From: Streptomyces roseoverticillatus
Lineage (GTDB): Bacteria; Actinomycetota; Actinomycetes; Streptomycetales; Streptomycetaceae
DNA length: 64,000 bases
Direction: 5' to 3'
Assembly (NCBI RefSeq): GCF_000719265.1
Contig: NZ_JOFL01000006.1
Span: forward strand, 434,001-498,000
Position numbers and translations under genes: made by a program. Under the pieces are notes generated by a model that had not been told where the DNA came from, made no database searches, and saw nothing but the letters and a program-made list of their open reading frames with translations. Below are positions 52,313 through 60,947 of the stretch, piece after piece. Position 1 is the first letter of the stretch, and every line of letters starts with the position of its first letter.

Positions 52313-53683
52313 TCAGGGGAGTGGGATGACCGTCCTGTATTTGCCGCCGGGCGTCTGCCGGGGCGGCTCCTCGGCCCGCTGAACAGCGACGTGGCCGAGG
52401 CCGTTGCCGGCGAGCAGGCGGGTCAGCTCCTGGAGGACGGTCTGCCACGTGCGGTCCGGGTCGGCACCGGCAGCCGGGAGCAGACGTACACGCAAGGTCG
52501 ACGGGGCCGTCTGCTCGATCTGGAACAGTTCGATGCCGGGAGTGCGGTCGAAGAGCGTGCCGAAGGCCAGAGGGGAGAGGCTGACGTGGCCGCCGCTGCC
52601 GGTGGGGAAGGTGAGGACGTCACCGGCGCGGCCCCGCACGCGGATCGCCGGGAGCGGGCTGCCGCAGGGGCACGGGCCGGGCCGGAGCAGGACGCTGTCG
52701 CCGAGGTCGTAGCGGAGGAACGGCTGTACGCGGTTGGCGAGGTTGCTGATCAGGACGGTGTGGGAGAACTCCCCGGGCGGGGTGGGCCGGTGGCCGGCGT
52801 CGACCGGCTCCAGCACTGCCCAGTCGCTGTTGACGTGGTACCAGCCTTCCGCGCAGCTGTGGCTGAGGTAGGTGCACTCGGTCGCTGCGTACGCCGTACG
52901 GACCGTGGTGCGGAAGGCGCGGGCGATGCGGTCGGTGTCGCGCGTTGTCATCGTCTCGCCCGCGGGCAGGATGAGCAGCGGGTCGATGTGCAGGCGGCCG
53001 GCTTCCTGTTCGGCGGTGAGCAGCATGATGGTGCTGGTGTAGCCGATGACGACGGTGGGGCGGTACGCATTGAGCCGGGCGACGAGCTGCGGCATCGGTG
53101 TGTGCACGGAGAACGCGCGGAGCAGCTTTCCCCGCCGGCCGCCCTCGCGGATCACACGGGAGTATCCGGCGAAACTCGCGTAGTGCCCGCCGGTGGCCAC
53201 CAGGTGGGCGAAGCGCCCGCCGCGGAGGGCGGCCCGGACGATGCCGGCCGGACCCAGCCAGGAGGCGAGCGCGCGGGAGATCAGGGCGGAGCCGACGTCC
53301 ATGTACCGGTCGTCGAGCACGAACAGGCCGCGCCGGCCGCTGGTGCCCGAGGTGGTGGCCACCAGGTACTTCCCGGCGAAGCGTCGCCCGATCAGATCCG
53401 GGTCGCCGGCGAACGCCCGTACCTTCTCCTGGGTGACGTCGCGGTCGGTCACCCAGTCGTCGAAGTGCCCCATCAGCGTCTTCTTGTCGGTGACCGGCAG
53501 CAGCGCCGGATCCTCCACCCGCTCGGGGAGGCCGCGGTAGAGCTCGCGGTAGTACGGCGATGCGGCGCGGGCGTAGGCGACCAGGCCGGCCAGCCGGTCG
53601 CGCTGACGCCGCATGATCGCGGCCGTGCCCTGCCTGCGGGCCCGCCGGATGTCCCGCCCCAGCCACGCCTTGCTCTCGCTCAT
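52313..53683 (-). CDS. PaaK-like (phenylacetate-CoA ligase family) adenylate-forming enzyme
   Basis: A 456-residue ANL-superfamily member. The N-terminus is helical (LAGLVAYARAASPYYRELYR); the ATP-binding loop is LVATTSGTSGRRGLFVLDD (about residues 108-126), TAYAATECTYLSHSC is the A5 region (about 254-268), and PFLRYDLGDSVLLRPGPCPC (about 315-334) with VRGRAGDVL is the PaaK-type hinge. It activates a carboxylic acid as adenylate, then possibly as CoA ester; the substrate is unknown. It follows the TetR gene with a 4-bp overlap (53680-53683) and is probably under its control. Confidence 0.83.
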   Translation of the reverse strand: MSESKAWLGRDIRRARRQGTAAIMRRQRDRLAGLVAYARAASPYYRELYRGLPERVEDPALLPVTDKKTLMGHFDDWVTDRDVTQEKVRAFAGDPDLIGRRFAGKYLVATTSGTSGRRGLFVLDDRYMDVGSALISRALASWLGPAGIVRAALRGGRFAHLVATGGHYASFAGYSRVIREGGRRGKLLRAFSVHTPMPQLVARLNAYRPTVVIGYTSTIMLLTAEQEAGRLHIDPLLILPAGETMTTRDTDRIARAFRTTVRTAYAATECTYLSHSCAEGWYHVNSDWAVLEPVDAGHRPTPPGEFSHTVLISNLANRVQPFLRYDLGDSVLLRPGPCPCGSPLPAIRVRGRAGDVLTFPTGSGGHVSLSPLAFGTLFDRTPGIELFQIEQTAPSTLRVRLLPAAGADPDRTWQTVLQELTRLLAGNGLGHVAVQRAEEPPRQTPGGKYRTVIPLP

Positions 53684-54375
53684 CGACCGGTACTCCTTCG
53701 GGGGACGGGTACGACGGGTACAGGTGCGGGTACGGCTGACGGCCGGTAGCCGGCCTGACGGAGGACGGCGGCGAAGTAGGCCCTGACCTCATCCGCGCTG
53801 GTGGTGTCGGGGTGAGCGGCGAGGTGCTGCAGCGCCGCGCCGCTGAGCATCTGCTGCAGGACCTCCGGGTCGCTGCCCGGAGGGAGCCGGCCGGCCGCGC
53901 GGGCCCGTTCGAGTACGGCGCGCACGGCACGGCCGCGGTGGCGGCCGTGCGCGCCGTGGTAAGCGCGCAGCAGTTCGGGGAGGTCGTCCACCGTGGCGTA
54001 GAGGCGGCGGGCCAGCCGGCGGGAGCGGGGGCTGCTGAGGTGACCGGCCCAGTCCGTGATCATGGCGTCGACGTCCGGCCAGTCCAGCGAGCCCGGGCCG
54101 AGGTCGCGGTACTCCCACTCGATCGCCCGTACCAGCAGGTCGGTCAGGGTCGGGAAGCGGCGGTAGACGGTGGCGCGGGTGACTCCGGCGCGGCGCGCGA
54201 CCTGCTCGATGCCGGCCCCGCCGGCGCCCCGCTCGATCAGCAGGTCCAGCGCCGCCGAGAGGATCGCCTCGTCCGCCTCCCGGCTGCGGGGGCGGCCGGG
54301 AGGCCGTGCGTCCGGGGCCGGCGGGGCGGTGCTGCTGCTGTTGGTGCGTTGGGCGTTGTCGCCTCCATGGCTCAT
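53680..54375 (-). CDS. TetR-family repressor
   Basis: A 231-residue regulator. A disordered N-terminus precedes the DNA-binding domain: DEAILSAALDLLIERGAGGA and IEQVARRAGVTRATVYRRFP (about residues 34-80). The C-terminal ligand domain contains SGAALQHLAAHPDT. ATG 54375 is chosen because a palindromic operator (54381-54407) lies directly upstream. The end is a short GTACGGGT-type repeat encoding VPAPVPVVPVP. It likely represses itself and the ligase gene. Confidence 0.88.
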   Translation of the reverse strand: MSHGGDNAQRTNSSSTAPPAPDARPPGRPRSREADEAILSAALDLLIERGAGGAGIEQVARRAGVTRATVYRRFPTLTDLLVRAIEWEYRDLGPGSLDWPDVDAMITDWAGHLSSPRSRRLARRLYATVDDLPELLRAYHGAHGRHRGRAVRAVLERARAAGRLPPGSDPEVLQQMLSGAALQHLAAHPDTTSADEVRAYFAAVLRQAGYRPSAVPAPVPVVPVPRRSTGR

Positions 54376-54380
54376 GGATT

Positions 54381-54407
54381 TACGATACAGCGCACATCTG
54401 TATTGTA
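54381..54407. promoter_or_regulatory. Palindromic operator upstream of the TetR gene
   Basis: TACGATACAG (54381-54390) and CTGTATTGTA (54398-54407) are inverted repeats matching at 9 of 10 positions around a 7-base centre. The site is 5 bp before the TetR start, AT-rich in a GC-rich region, and covers the likely -10. This is the normal place for TetR autorepression. The stretch to 54703 has an 18-bp GACCGGCTGTGAATTCT-type tandem repeat at 54600-54640 and no gene. Confidence 0.75.
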
Positions 54408-54703
54408 AATGCGTTTCCATGACCGGGCGTTGCGGAGCAACGCCGGTGCGGCGCCGTGGCAACGGCTGTTGGCCGGAGGCCTCTGATCGGTAGCGGCGGG
54501 CGCGTACGGGGGTGGCGCGGGGCGGTGGCAACGGGTGGCATCGTTGCGTTACTTCCGGGATCGCGAAGCGCAACGGGTCCGCGGCCCTTCATCCTGTGAT
54601 TCCTGACCGGCTGTGAATTCTGACCGGCTGTGAATCCTGAGTGATCGGTGCGACGGCGGGAGCCTTGGCGCTGCCGGGCCCGGCGCAGGAGAGAGGAGGA
54701 GGT

Positions 54704-55861
54704 ATGGGCGAGCTTCGGCCGCTGGGCGACGACCTGACCGACACGTCCCGGGCCCTGGCCCAGGCGTTGCGGGAGCTGTTCGAGGGAATGGAGGTGTCCG
54801 TGCGGCGGTACGCGGCCCGCCGCCGGCGCGATCCGGGAACGTTCTCGCGCTACCTGAACGGGACGCGGTTACCCCCGTGGCAAGTGGTCATGGACTTGTT
54901 CGCGGACCTCGCCGAACACCGCGGAACCGCAGTCACCACCGAGGCCATCGAGTTCGTGCGCGGCCTGTACGGGTCGGCCGTCGACGCCGGCTCCTCTCCC
55001 AAGCACGCGGTGGAGATCCTGGAGCAGCAACTGGCCGACGCCGACCGGGTCTCCCGGCGCTCGACCGTCCGCGGCGACGTGCTGGGCGATGCGCTGCTGG
55101 ACCGTACGCACCGCATCGCCGACCTGGAAGTGCGCCTGAACCAGCTGGAGGCCGACCGGAGCGCCGAGCGGGAACGGGCGGACAGACTCGCGGCGGCCCA
55201 CCCGGATGTCTCCGACCTCCTGCAGGAACGCAATGCCCTGGAGGCCGAAGTGTCGCGGCTGGGAAGGGAACTCCGCGAGGCGCGGGAACAGCGTGCTGCC
55301 GCAGAGGCCCGGTGCGACCTGCTCGAACGGCAGCTGGAGGCCGTCGAGCAGCAGCAGTCGGCCCCAGCCCTTGCCATGCCCACGGCTCTGCCTTCCGCTG
55401 CCTCCGACCGCGGCTCCGGCTCCGACCGCGGCTCCGGCTCCGATACAGGCTCCGGCTCCCAGGCCCTGCCCAAGATCCTGATTGTCGACGACCAGCCGGA
55501 CAACCTGCTTGCGATGAGAGCCGTACTGGAGACGCTCGACCAGGACCTGGTCACCGTCTCCTCCGGGCGGGAGGCGCTCAAGGCGCTGCTCGACCACGAC
55601 GACTTCGCGGTCATCATCATGGACGTGCAGATGCCGGAGATGGACGGCTACGAGACGTGCGCACACATCAAGCGCCGGCCCCGCACCCGTGACGTGCCCA
55701 TCATCTTCCTTACGGCGATGGGCGTGGACCCGGAACACTCGGCCCGCGGGTACGCGGCCGGCGCGGTCGACTACATCAGCAAGCCCTTCGACCCCTGGGC
55801 CCTGCGCGCCAAGGTCGCCGTGTTCACGTCCATATACCTCGAACGGCACGCCGGGCGGTGA
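54704..55861 (+). CDS. Helix-turn-helix / coiled-coil / response-regulator receiver fusion
   Basis: A 385-residue protein with three parts. Residues 1-110 look like the XRE-like domain seen in Streptomyces proteins (VSVRRYAARRRRDPGTFSRY, LPPWQVVMDLFADLAEHRG). Residues 110-235 are a long coiled coil (LEVRLNQLEADRSAERERAD). A DRGSGS repeat linker follows, then a receiver domain (about 258-380) with the acidic pair VDDQPD, phospho-Asp in IIMDVQMPEMDG, Thr in FLTAMG and Lys in YISKPFDP. All key receiver residues are present. It has no adjacent histidine kinase. RBS GAGGAGGAGG precedes ATG 54704. Confidence 0.85.
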   Translation: MGELRPLGDDLTDTSRALAQALRELFEGMEVSVRRYAARRRRDPGTFSRYLNGTRLPPWQVVMDLFADLAEHRGTAVTTEAIEFVRGLYGSAVDAGSSPKHAVEILEQQLADADRVSRRSTVRGDVLGDALLDRTHRIADLEVRLNQLEADRSAERERADRLAAAHPDVSDLLQERNALEAEVSRLGRELREAREQRAAAEARCDLLERQLEAVEQQQSAPALAMPTALPSAASDRGSGSDRGSGSDTGSGSQALPKILIVDDQPDNLLAMRAVLETLDQDLVTVSSGREALKALLDHDDFAVIIMDVQMPEMDGYETCAHIKRRPRTRDVPIIFLTAMGVDPEHSARGYAAGAVDYISKPFDPWALRAKVAVFTSIYLERHAGR

Positions 55862-56041
55862 CGCGTGGGCCGGAAGCCGCCCGCATCGTGGTCGGTTCGG
55901 GGGCGCCGCGCCCCGGCGTCACCCGTTCCGGTGATTGAGGCCCGGCGGCCCCTGCCCGACCCTGGGCCGGGAAGGGCGCGTGTGAACGTGCATGAGGGGG
56001 AGGGGCCGATCACGGATGCCGGCGTTTGCCGACGGAGCCGG

Positions 56042-57416
56042 CCCCGCGCGACATCGTTTACGCGGCGACGATGCACAACAGCGTCTACGCCTTCGACGCG
56101 CACGACCCCGCCGCGACCGCCCCGCTGTGGCGGGCCCCCTCGGGCCGTCCGCCCCGCTGCCCGACCCGCAGATCGGACCGTCCGGCTACCGCGACATCGC
56201 CGTCGAGGTCGGCATCGTCAGCACCCCCGTCATCGACACCGCGCGGCAGGTCCTGTACGCCGTGGCGTTCACGAAGGACGCCGACGGCCACCACCACACC
56301 CTGCACGCACTCGACCTCGCCACCGGGCGGGAGTCGCTCGGCGGCCCGGTCCGTATCGCCGCAGAGGTCCCGGGCACCGGCGAGGGCGGCAGCGGAGGCC
56401 GGATCGCGTTCGTCAGCAGGCGGCACATCCAGCGGGCCGCGCTGACGCTGGCCAACGGCCGGGTGTACATCGCCTTCGCCGCATACGGGGACCGCCGCCC
56501 CTACCATGGCTGGGTCCTCGCCCACGACGCCGCAACCCTCGCCCTCACGGGTGCCTACCTGACGACGCCGGGCACGCGCATGGGCGGGATCTGGCAGGCG
56601 GGGCAGGGCCTCGCGGTCGACGACAGCGGCTGCCTGTACTTCATGACCGGCAACGGCGGATTCGCCGCCGACGGCAGCGAACTGGGCGACAGCGTCGTCA
56701 AACTCACCCCCGACCTCACCCTCGCCGACTGGTTCTCGCCGTACAACAACGCCGCCCTCGACGCCCAGGACGCCGACCTCGGCTCAGCCGGCCCCCTGCT
56801 CCTGCCCGGCACGTCACTGCTGCTGGGCGGCGGCAAGGAGGGCAAGTTCTACCTGCTGGACACCGCGGACATGGGCCACTTCCACGCCGGATCCGACTCC
56901 CGGATCCCGCAGAGCTTCTACGTCGTGACCCCCGACGGCAACCGCCACCACATCCACGGCGGACCGGTGTACGGCGACTTCCCGGGCGGCCCCCGGGCCT
57001 ACGTCTGGCCCGAGAACGCCTTCCTGCGGGCCTACCGCTTCGACGGCCGGCGCTTCGCCACCACACCGGTGACCACGAGTACCACCACCGACCCCACCGG
57101 CGTCCCCGGCGGCTCCCCGGGCATGCCCGGCGGCATGCTCTCCCTCTCCGCCCACCGCACGGACCCCGCCACCGGCCTGCTGTGGGCCTCCCATCCCTAC
57201 CGGGACGACGCCAACCAGGCGGTGGTGGAAGGAATCCTGCGCTGCTACGAGGCGACGGACCTCACCCGCGAGCTGTGGCACAGCAAGATGAACGCCGCCC
57301 GTGACGATGTGGGCCTGTTCGCCAAGTTCGTGCCGCCGACCGTCACGGGCGGCAAGGTGTACGCGGCGACGTTCTCCGGCGCGCTGCATGCCTACGGGCT
57401 GCTCTCGCGGCCTTGA
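56042..57416 (+). pseudogene. PQQ-type beta-propeller protein, 5'-truncated and frameshifted
   Basis: The first propeller blade appears in one frame (DIVYAATMHNSVYAFDAHDP to PLWRAP, near 56050-56140) and the rest in another from about 56140 (LGPSAPLPDPQIGPSGYRDI onward to 57416). Adding one C to the CCCCC run near 56137 would join them. The normal signal peptide and first 80-100 residues are missing upstream. The blade repeats (TLHALDLATGRES, GGGKEGKFYLLDTADM, GGKVYAATFSGALHAYGL) match secreted PQQ-like quinoprotein folds. The remnant probably gives no working protein. Confidence 0.75.
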
Positions 57417-57439
57417 CCCCTGCTGTGCCTTGCCTCCGG

Positions 57440-57571
57440 TCAGGACCAGAACTCGTCCTCGGCTTGCTGATCCCCCTGGAACTCGCGGAACGCGACGGCC
57501 TTGCCGTCGGCGATGGCCCAGACGTGCACTTCCGGTGACGACCACGCCCGGCCGTTGACGATTCACACCGT
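57440..57571 (-). pseudogene. C-terminal remnant of a SnoaL-like protein
   Basis: The minus strand from about 57571 reads IVNGRAWSSPEVHVWAIADG and AVAFREFQGDQQAEDEFWS, then TGA at 57440-57442. This matches the end of SnoaL/NTF2-like proteins (xWxxxDGKxxxxxxFxD). The first two thirds are missing. Confidence 0.6.
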
Positions 57572-57587
57572 AGGGGCCGGCGCGCGC

Positions 57588-58169
57588 TCAGTACGGGTGT
57601 CTGTTCGGCTTGTTCGTCCACGCGTCGTAGGCCTGGGCGCCGATTTCGGGATGCATCTGCTCGATCTTGATCCTGCGTTCGTCGAGCGGCTTCCCGAAGT
57701 CCTCGTACTGGAACGAATCGTCGAAACCGATGCGCCGGGTGTCGTCCAGGGCGCAGCTGAAGTAGACGGCATCGATCCGGGACCAGTAGATGGCGCTCAT
57801 GCACATCGGGCACGGAGCGCCGCTGATGTAGATGGAGCAGCCCTGGAGCATGCGTGCTCGCGCGGCCACGGGGTCCGGTGAGCCTTCAGGGCGGGGAACG
57901 TATTCCAGGGTGCTCTCGTTCTGGTGCTCCTCGGCGATCGACGGCGCCTCGGGGTTGAGGCACTGCACGGCCTTGCGGATGGTCTCGACTTCTGCGTGTG
58001 CCGTGGGGTCGCCGGTCAGGAGGACCCGGTTCTGCCCGCGCGCGATGATCTCCCCGTCGCGGGCGATCACTGCACCGAAGGGGCCGCCCCAGCCGTTCTC
58101 CACGGACTCGGTGGCAAGGCGCACCGCCTCGGTGATGAGTTCTTTGTGTTCCATCACGGAGTCTCCCAT
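57588..58169 (-). CDS. Nucleoside/guanine deaminase-like (CDA fold) enzyme
   Basis: Up to 193 residues. The zinc site of the cytidine deaminase fold is complete: DPTAHAEVETIRK (His and catalytic Glu, about residues 54-66) and GAPCPMCMSAIYW (two Cys, about 117-129). WGGPFGAVIARDGEIIARGQ is the family start. A loop of about 25 residues between the motifs (EHQNESTLEYVPRPEGSPDP) is longer than in standard guanine deaminases. It may deaminate guanine or a related ring. ATG 58169 or 58154 (MEHKEL) can be the start. Confidence 0.85.
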   Translation of the reverse strand: MGDSVMEHKELITEAVRLATESVENGWGGPFGAVIARDGEIIARGQNRVLLTGDPTAHAEVETIRKAVQCLNPEAPSIAEEHQNESTLEYVPRPEGSPDPVAARARMLQGCSIYISGAPCPMCMSAIYWSRIDAVYFSCALDDTRRIGFDDSFQYEDFGKPLDERRIKIEQMHPEIGAQAYDAWTNKPNRHPY

Positions 58170-58228
58170 CGGCGTCGATTTCCCGCTGCGGAGGGACTCA
58201 CGGAGCAGGCAATCAATTGCCCGGTTTG

Positions 58229-58255
58229 CCGTATAAATACCGTATGAACTAGGCT
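58229..58255 (+). promoter_or_regulatory. Candidate regulated promoter before the ABM-membrane gene
   Basis: In an AT-rich patch, CCGTAT occurs at 58229-58234 and 58240-58245 (11-bp period), followed by TAGGCT at 58250-58255 as a possible -10. The 11-bp period recalls SARP sites and a SARP gene lies downstream, but with only two units and close spacing to the -10 this is tentative. Confidence 0.35.
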
Positions 58256-58262
58256 ACTCCAC

Positions 58263-59240
58263 GTGAGTCCACGTGCAAGCCGTGACTCCGCGGCCGACAG
58301 TGCCACCGTTGTGACCTCGCAGAAAGTGCGACCGGGCCACGCCGACGAGTATCAGCGCTGGCAGAACCGGACGAACGAGGCGGCCCGCGAATTCGACGGG
58401 TTCGAGGGCTCCGAGGTGTACCCGCCCGGTGCCGGTTCCGAGAACGAATGGGTCACGGTCTTCCGGTTTTCCGGGATCGGCTACCTGACCGCCTGGCTGG
58501 AGTCGGACCGCCGGCGGGAGCTGCTCGCCGAAGGCCAAAGATTCTTCGAAGAGGCCCCGACACAAGAGGTGCTCCGAGGCGGCTCCCCGGCCGAACGGGC
58601 CCCCGAGACCGTCACCGCCGTCATCTCCCACGACGTGAAGCCCGGACGCGAAGAGGGCTTTCTGCGCTGGCAGGAGAAGGTCCTCAAAGCGCAGGAGAAG
58701 TCTCCCGGATTCATGGGGTCCGAGTTGTTCAGACCGGTCGAGGGGGTGGAGGACCGCTGGGTCGCCGTCTTCCGGTTCGACTCCCGCGAGCACCTCGAGG
58801 AGTGGCTCGGGTCCGATGCCCGCAGCAAGCTGCTCGAGGAGGGGCGCACCTACTTCGCCTCCTACGACGTACGCAAGGTCGGCTCCGCGTTCAGCGGCTG
58901 GTTCCGTTTCGGCAAGGGCGCACAGGACGCCGCTCCGCCGAACTGGAAGCAGGCCATGTCCGTGGTTTTGGCGCTCTATCCCACCGTCATGGTGCTGAAC
59001 CTGACCGTGGGTTTCGAGCTGGACCACCTCGGCATTCCGGGATACGTGGGCCTGTTCATCGGCAACGTGCTCAGCGTCAGCGCACTGACGTGGCTGCTGA
59101 TGCCCCTGGTGAACAAGACTCTGGCGTTCTGGCTCGTGCCCGGCCGCGCACGCAGCTTGCGCGTCCATGTGGCGGGTGCCGCGGCAGTGGTGATCTGTTA
59201 TCTCCTGTTCATTGCGATCTTCGGCCTGATAACCCGCTGA
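58263..59240 (+). CDS. Double ABM domain protein fused to a membrane segment
   Basis: A 325-residue protein starting at GTG 58263. Two antibiotic-biosynthesis-monooxygenase-like domains come first: residues 14-100 (TVVTSQKVRPGHADEYQRWQ, GFEGSEVYPPG, WVTVFRFS) and 112-205 (TAVISHDVKPGREEGFLRWQ, GFMGSELFRPVEG, WVAVFRFDS). The C-terminus has three hydrophobic helices (about 228-250, 260-285, 298-322). The architecture ABM-ABM-membrane is seen in actinobacteria; the enzyme activity is unknown. It precedes the FAD oxidoreductase by 51 bp and probably forms an operon with it. Confidence 0.8.
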   Translation: MSPRASRDSAADSATVVTSQKVRPGHADEYQRWQNRTNEAAREFDGFEGSEVYPPGAGSENEWVTVFRFSGIGYLTAWLESDRRRELLAEGQRFFEEAPTQEVLRGGSPAERAPETVTAVISHDVKPGREEGFLRWQEKVLKAQEKSPGFMGSELFRPVEGVEDRWVAVFRFDSREHLEEWLGSDARSKLLEEGRTYFASYDVRKVGSAFSGWFRFGKGAQDAAPPNWKQAMSVVLALYPTVMVLNLTVGFELDHLGIPGYVGLFIGNVLSVSALTWLLMPLVNKTLAFWLVPGRARSLRVHVAGAAAVVICYLLFIAIFGLITR

Positions 59241-59291
59241 CCCCGACCCGACCCCGCCCCCTGCCGCGACCGGCCCACCGAGGAGGAGGTC

Positions 59292-60674
59292 ATGATGCCC
59301 GGGCGTTCTCCCGCAGCACGCTTCGAAGGGGCCCTGCTCCGGCGGGGCGACCCCGCGTACGACACCGCCAGGGCCGCCGCGGTGTGGAACGGGCTCAAGC
59401 CGGAGCGCTTCCCTGAGGCCATCGTGCAGGCGGCCTCCGAGCAGGACGTTCCGGAGGCCCTCTCCTATGCGCGCTCCGAGGGTTTCCGCGTCTCGACGCG
59501 TTCCGGTGGACACAACTGGTCCGGCTCCCAGCTCCGCGACGGGAGCCTGCTCATCGACCTCTCCGGGCTCCGGCAGTGCAGCATCGACCCTGGGTCGATG
59601 ACGGCCACCGCGGGGCCCGCCGCCACCGGAGGGGACCTGGTCCAGGCACTGGCCCCGCACGACCTCGCCTTTCCCGTGGGCCACTGCCCCTCCGTCGCGG
59701 TCGGTGGATTCCTGCTCAGTGGTGGACTCGGGTGGAACTCCCGCATGTGGGGACCGTCATGCGCCGACGTCCTGGAGATCCGGGCCGTCACCGCCGACGG
59801 CCGGACGGTCACGTGCAGCGAGACCGAGAACGCCGACCTCTTCTGGGCCGCCCGCGGCGCGGGGCCCGGCTTCTTCGCCGTCGTCACCCGTTTCCGGCTC
59901 CGCCTGCACCCCCACCCGGCGGCCATCGTGACCACGAGCCTCACCTTCCCGCTGACTGCGACCGGCCCCGTGGCAGCCTGGGCGGAAGGGGTCGCACGCG
60001 AACTCCCGGCCAACATCGAGACGGCTCTGGTCCTCACGGCTTCCGGCGAACCGACCGCCACCGACCCGCCCGGTCCGCGGATCCTGGTCGGCATGACCGC
60101 GTTCGCCAGGACGCACGAAGAGGCACTCGCCGCTCTCTCGCCGGCAGAGTCCTGTCCCCTCGCCGACAGCGCCGTCGCCCTCCAGGCACCCGAGCCGACC
60201 TCGTTCGCCCGCCTGCACCGGGGCGCCGACGCGGTATGGCCCTCGGCGCACCGGTACGCGGCGGACACGCTCTGGTCAGAGGAGACCTACGAGACGCAGC
60301 TGAACCGTATGGCCGCCGCGATAGCCCGCGCCCCCTCCGGCAGGTCTCTCGTCCTCGCGCCGGTACTGCCCGTCTCCGAAGACCCGGCACTGCTCCGGAA
60401 CATGGCCTTCTCCCCGCTCGGCGCGTCCTACCTCGTGTGCTACGCGATCTGGGACGCCCCCGCCGCCGACGGGACCAACGCGCAGTGGCTGCGGGATGCC
60501 ATGACCTCGGCCGATCCGTCGGGCCACGGCGGACACTACATCGCCGAAACGGACCTGGAAGCAGACGCCTCCCGGGCCCGCCGCTCGTACGCACCCGCCG
60601 ACTGGGACCGCCTGCAGGAACTCAAGGCCGCATGGGACCCGGAGAATGTCTTCCACTCCTACCTGGCGCCGTGA
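59292..60674 (+). CDS. BBE-type FAD-linked oxidoreductase
   Basis: A 460-residue flavoenzyme of the berberine-bridge-enzyme / PCMH family. The FAD-binding part (about residues 38-210) contains VSTRSGGHNWSGSQL, whose His is the usual 8-alpha-histidyl FAD link, and FPVGHCPSVAVGGFLLSGG, whose Cys is placed for the second (6-S-cysteinyl) link, so bicovalent FAD is likely. The end DRLQELKAAWDPENVFHSYL is the standard BBE tail. There is no signal peptide. Such enzymes oxidise alcohols, sugars or natural-product rings. It is followed by 273 bp without a clear gene (including a run of nine C near 60823). Confidence 0.88.
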   Translation: MMPGRSPAARFEGALLRRGDPAYDTARAAAVWNGLKPERFPEAIVQAASEQDVPEALSYARSEGFRVSTRSGGHNWSGSQLRDGSLLIDLSGLRQCSIDPGSMTATAGPAATGGDLVQALAPHDLAFPVGHCPSVAVGGFLLSGGLGWNSRMWGPSCADVLEIRAVTADGRTVTCSETENADLFWAARGAGPGFFAVVTRFRLRLHPHPAAIVTTSLTFPLTATGPVAAWAEGVARELPANIETALVLTASGEPTATDPPGPRILVGMTAFARTHEEALAALSPAESCPLADSAVALQAPEPTSFARLHRGADAVWPSAHRYAADTLWSEETYETQLNRMAAAIARAPSGRSLVLAPVLPVSEDPALLRNMAFSPLGASYLVCYAIWDAPAADGTNAQWLRDAMTSADPSGHGGHYIAETDLEADASRARRSYAPADWDRLQELKAAWDPENVFHSYLAP

Positions 60675-60947
60675 CCTTCGAATAACTTGCCTTTCCCGGA
60701 GAAAGTGCCGGCAGGCCGGCCTCGACGCCTGGGTCGCCGAGAAGCTGGCATTCGATGTCGGCCCAGAGGCTCCTGTGTTGGTGAGTGAAGTGCAGTGCCT
60801 GAGGTTCGCGCAGGCGCACTCGCCCCCCCCCCGCTCACCCCGGACGAACCTCGAACCTGCGCTGTCGCCATCCGCCGGTCGGCAGGTTCTCGAGGCCGGG
60901 AGCCGTGCCGGTATCCTGGATTCCTTTTGCTGGGAGGCAGTGGGCAG

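Noticed and set aside
58229..58255. A firm SARP site
   Set aside because: Only two 6-bp units with 11-bp period and an unusually short gap to the -10; kept only as a low-confidence regulatory candidate.
60815..60840. Functional meaning of the run of nine C
   Set aside because: No hairpin or gene is linked to it; such runs are common sites of slippage or sequencing error.
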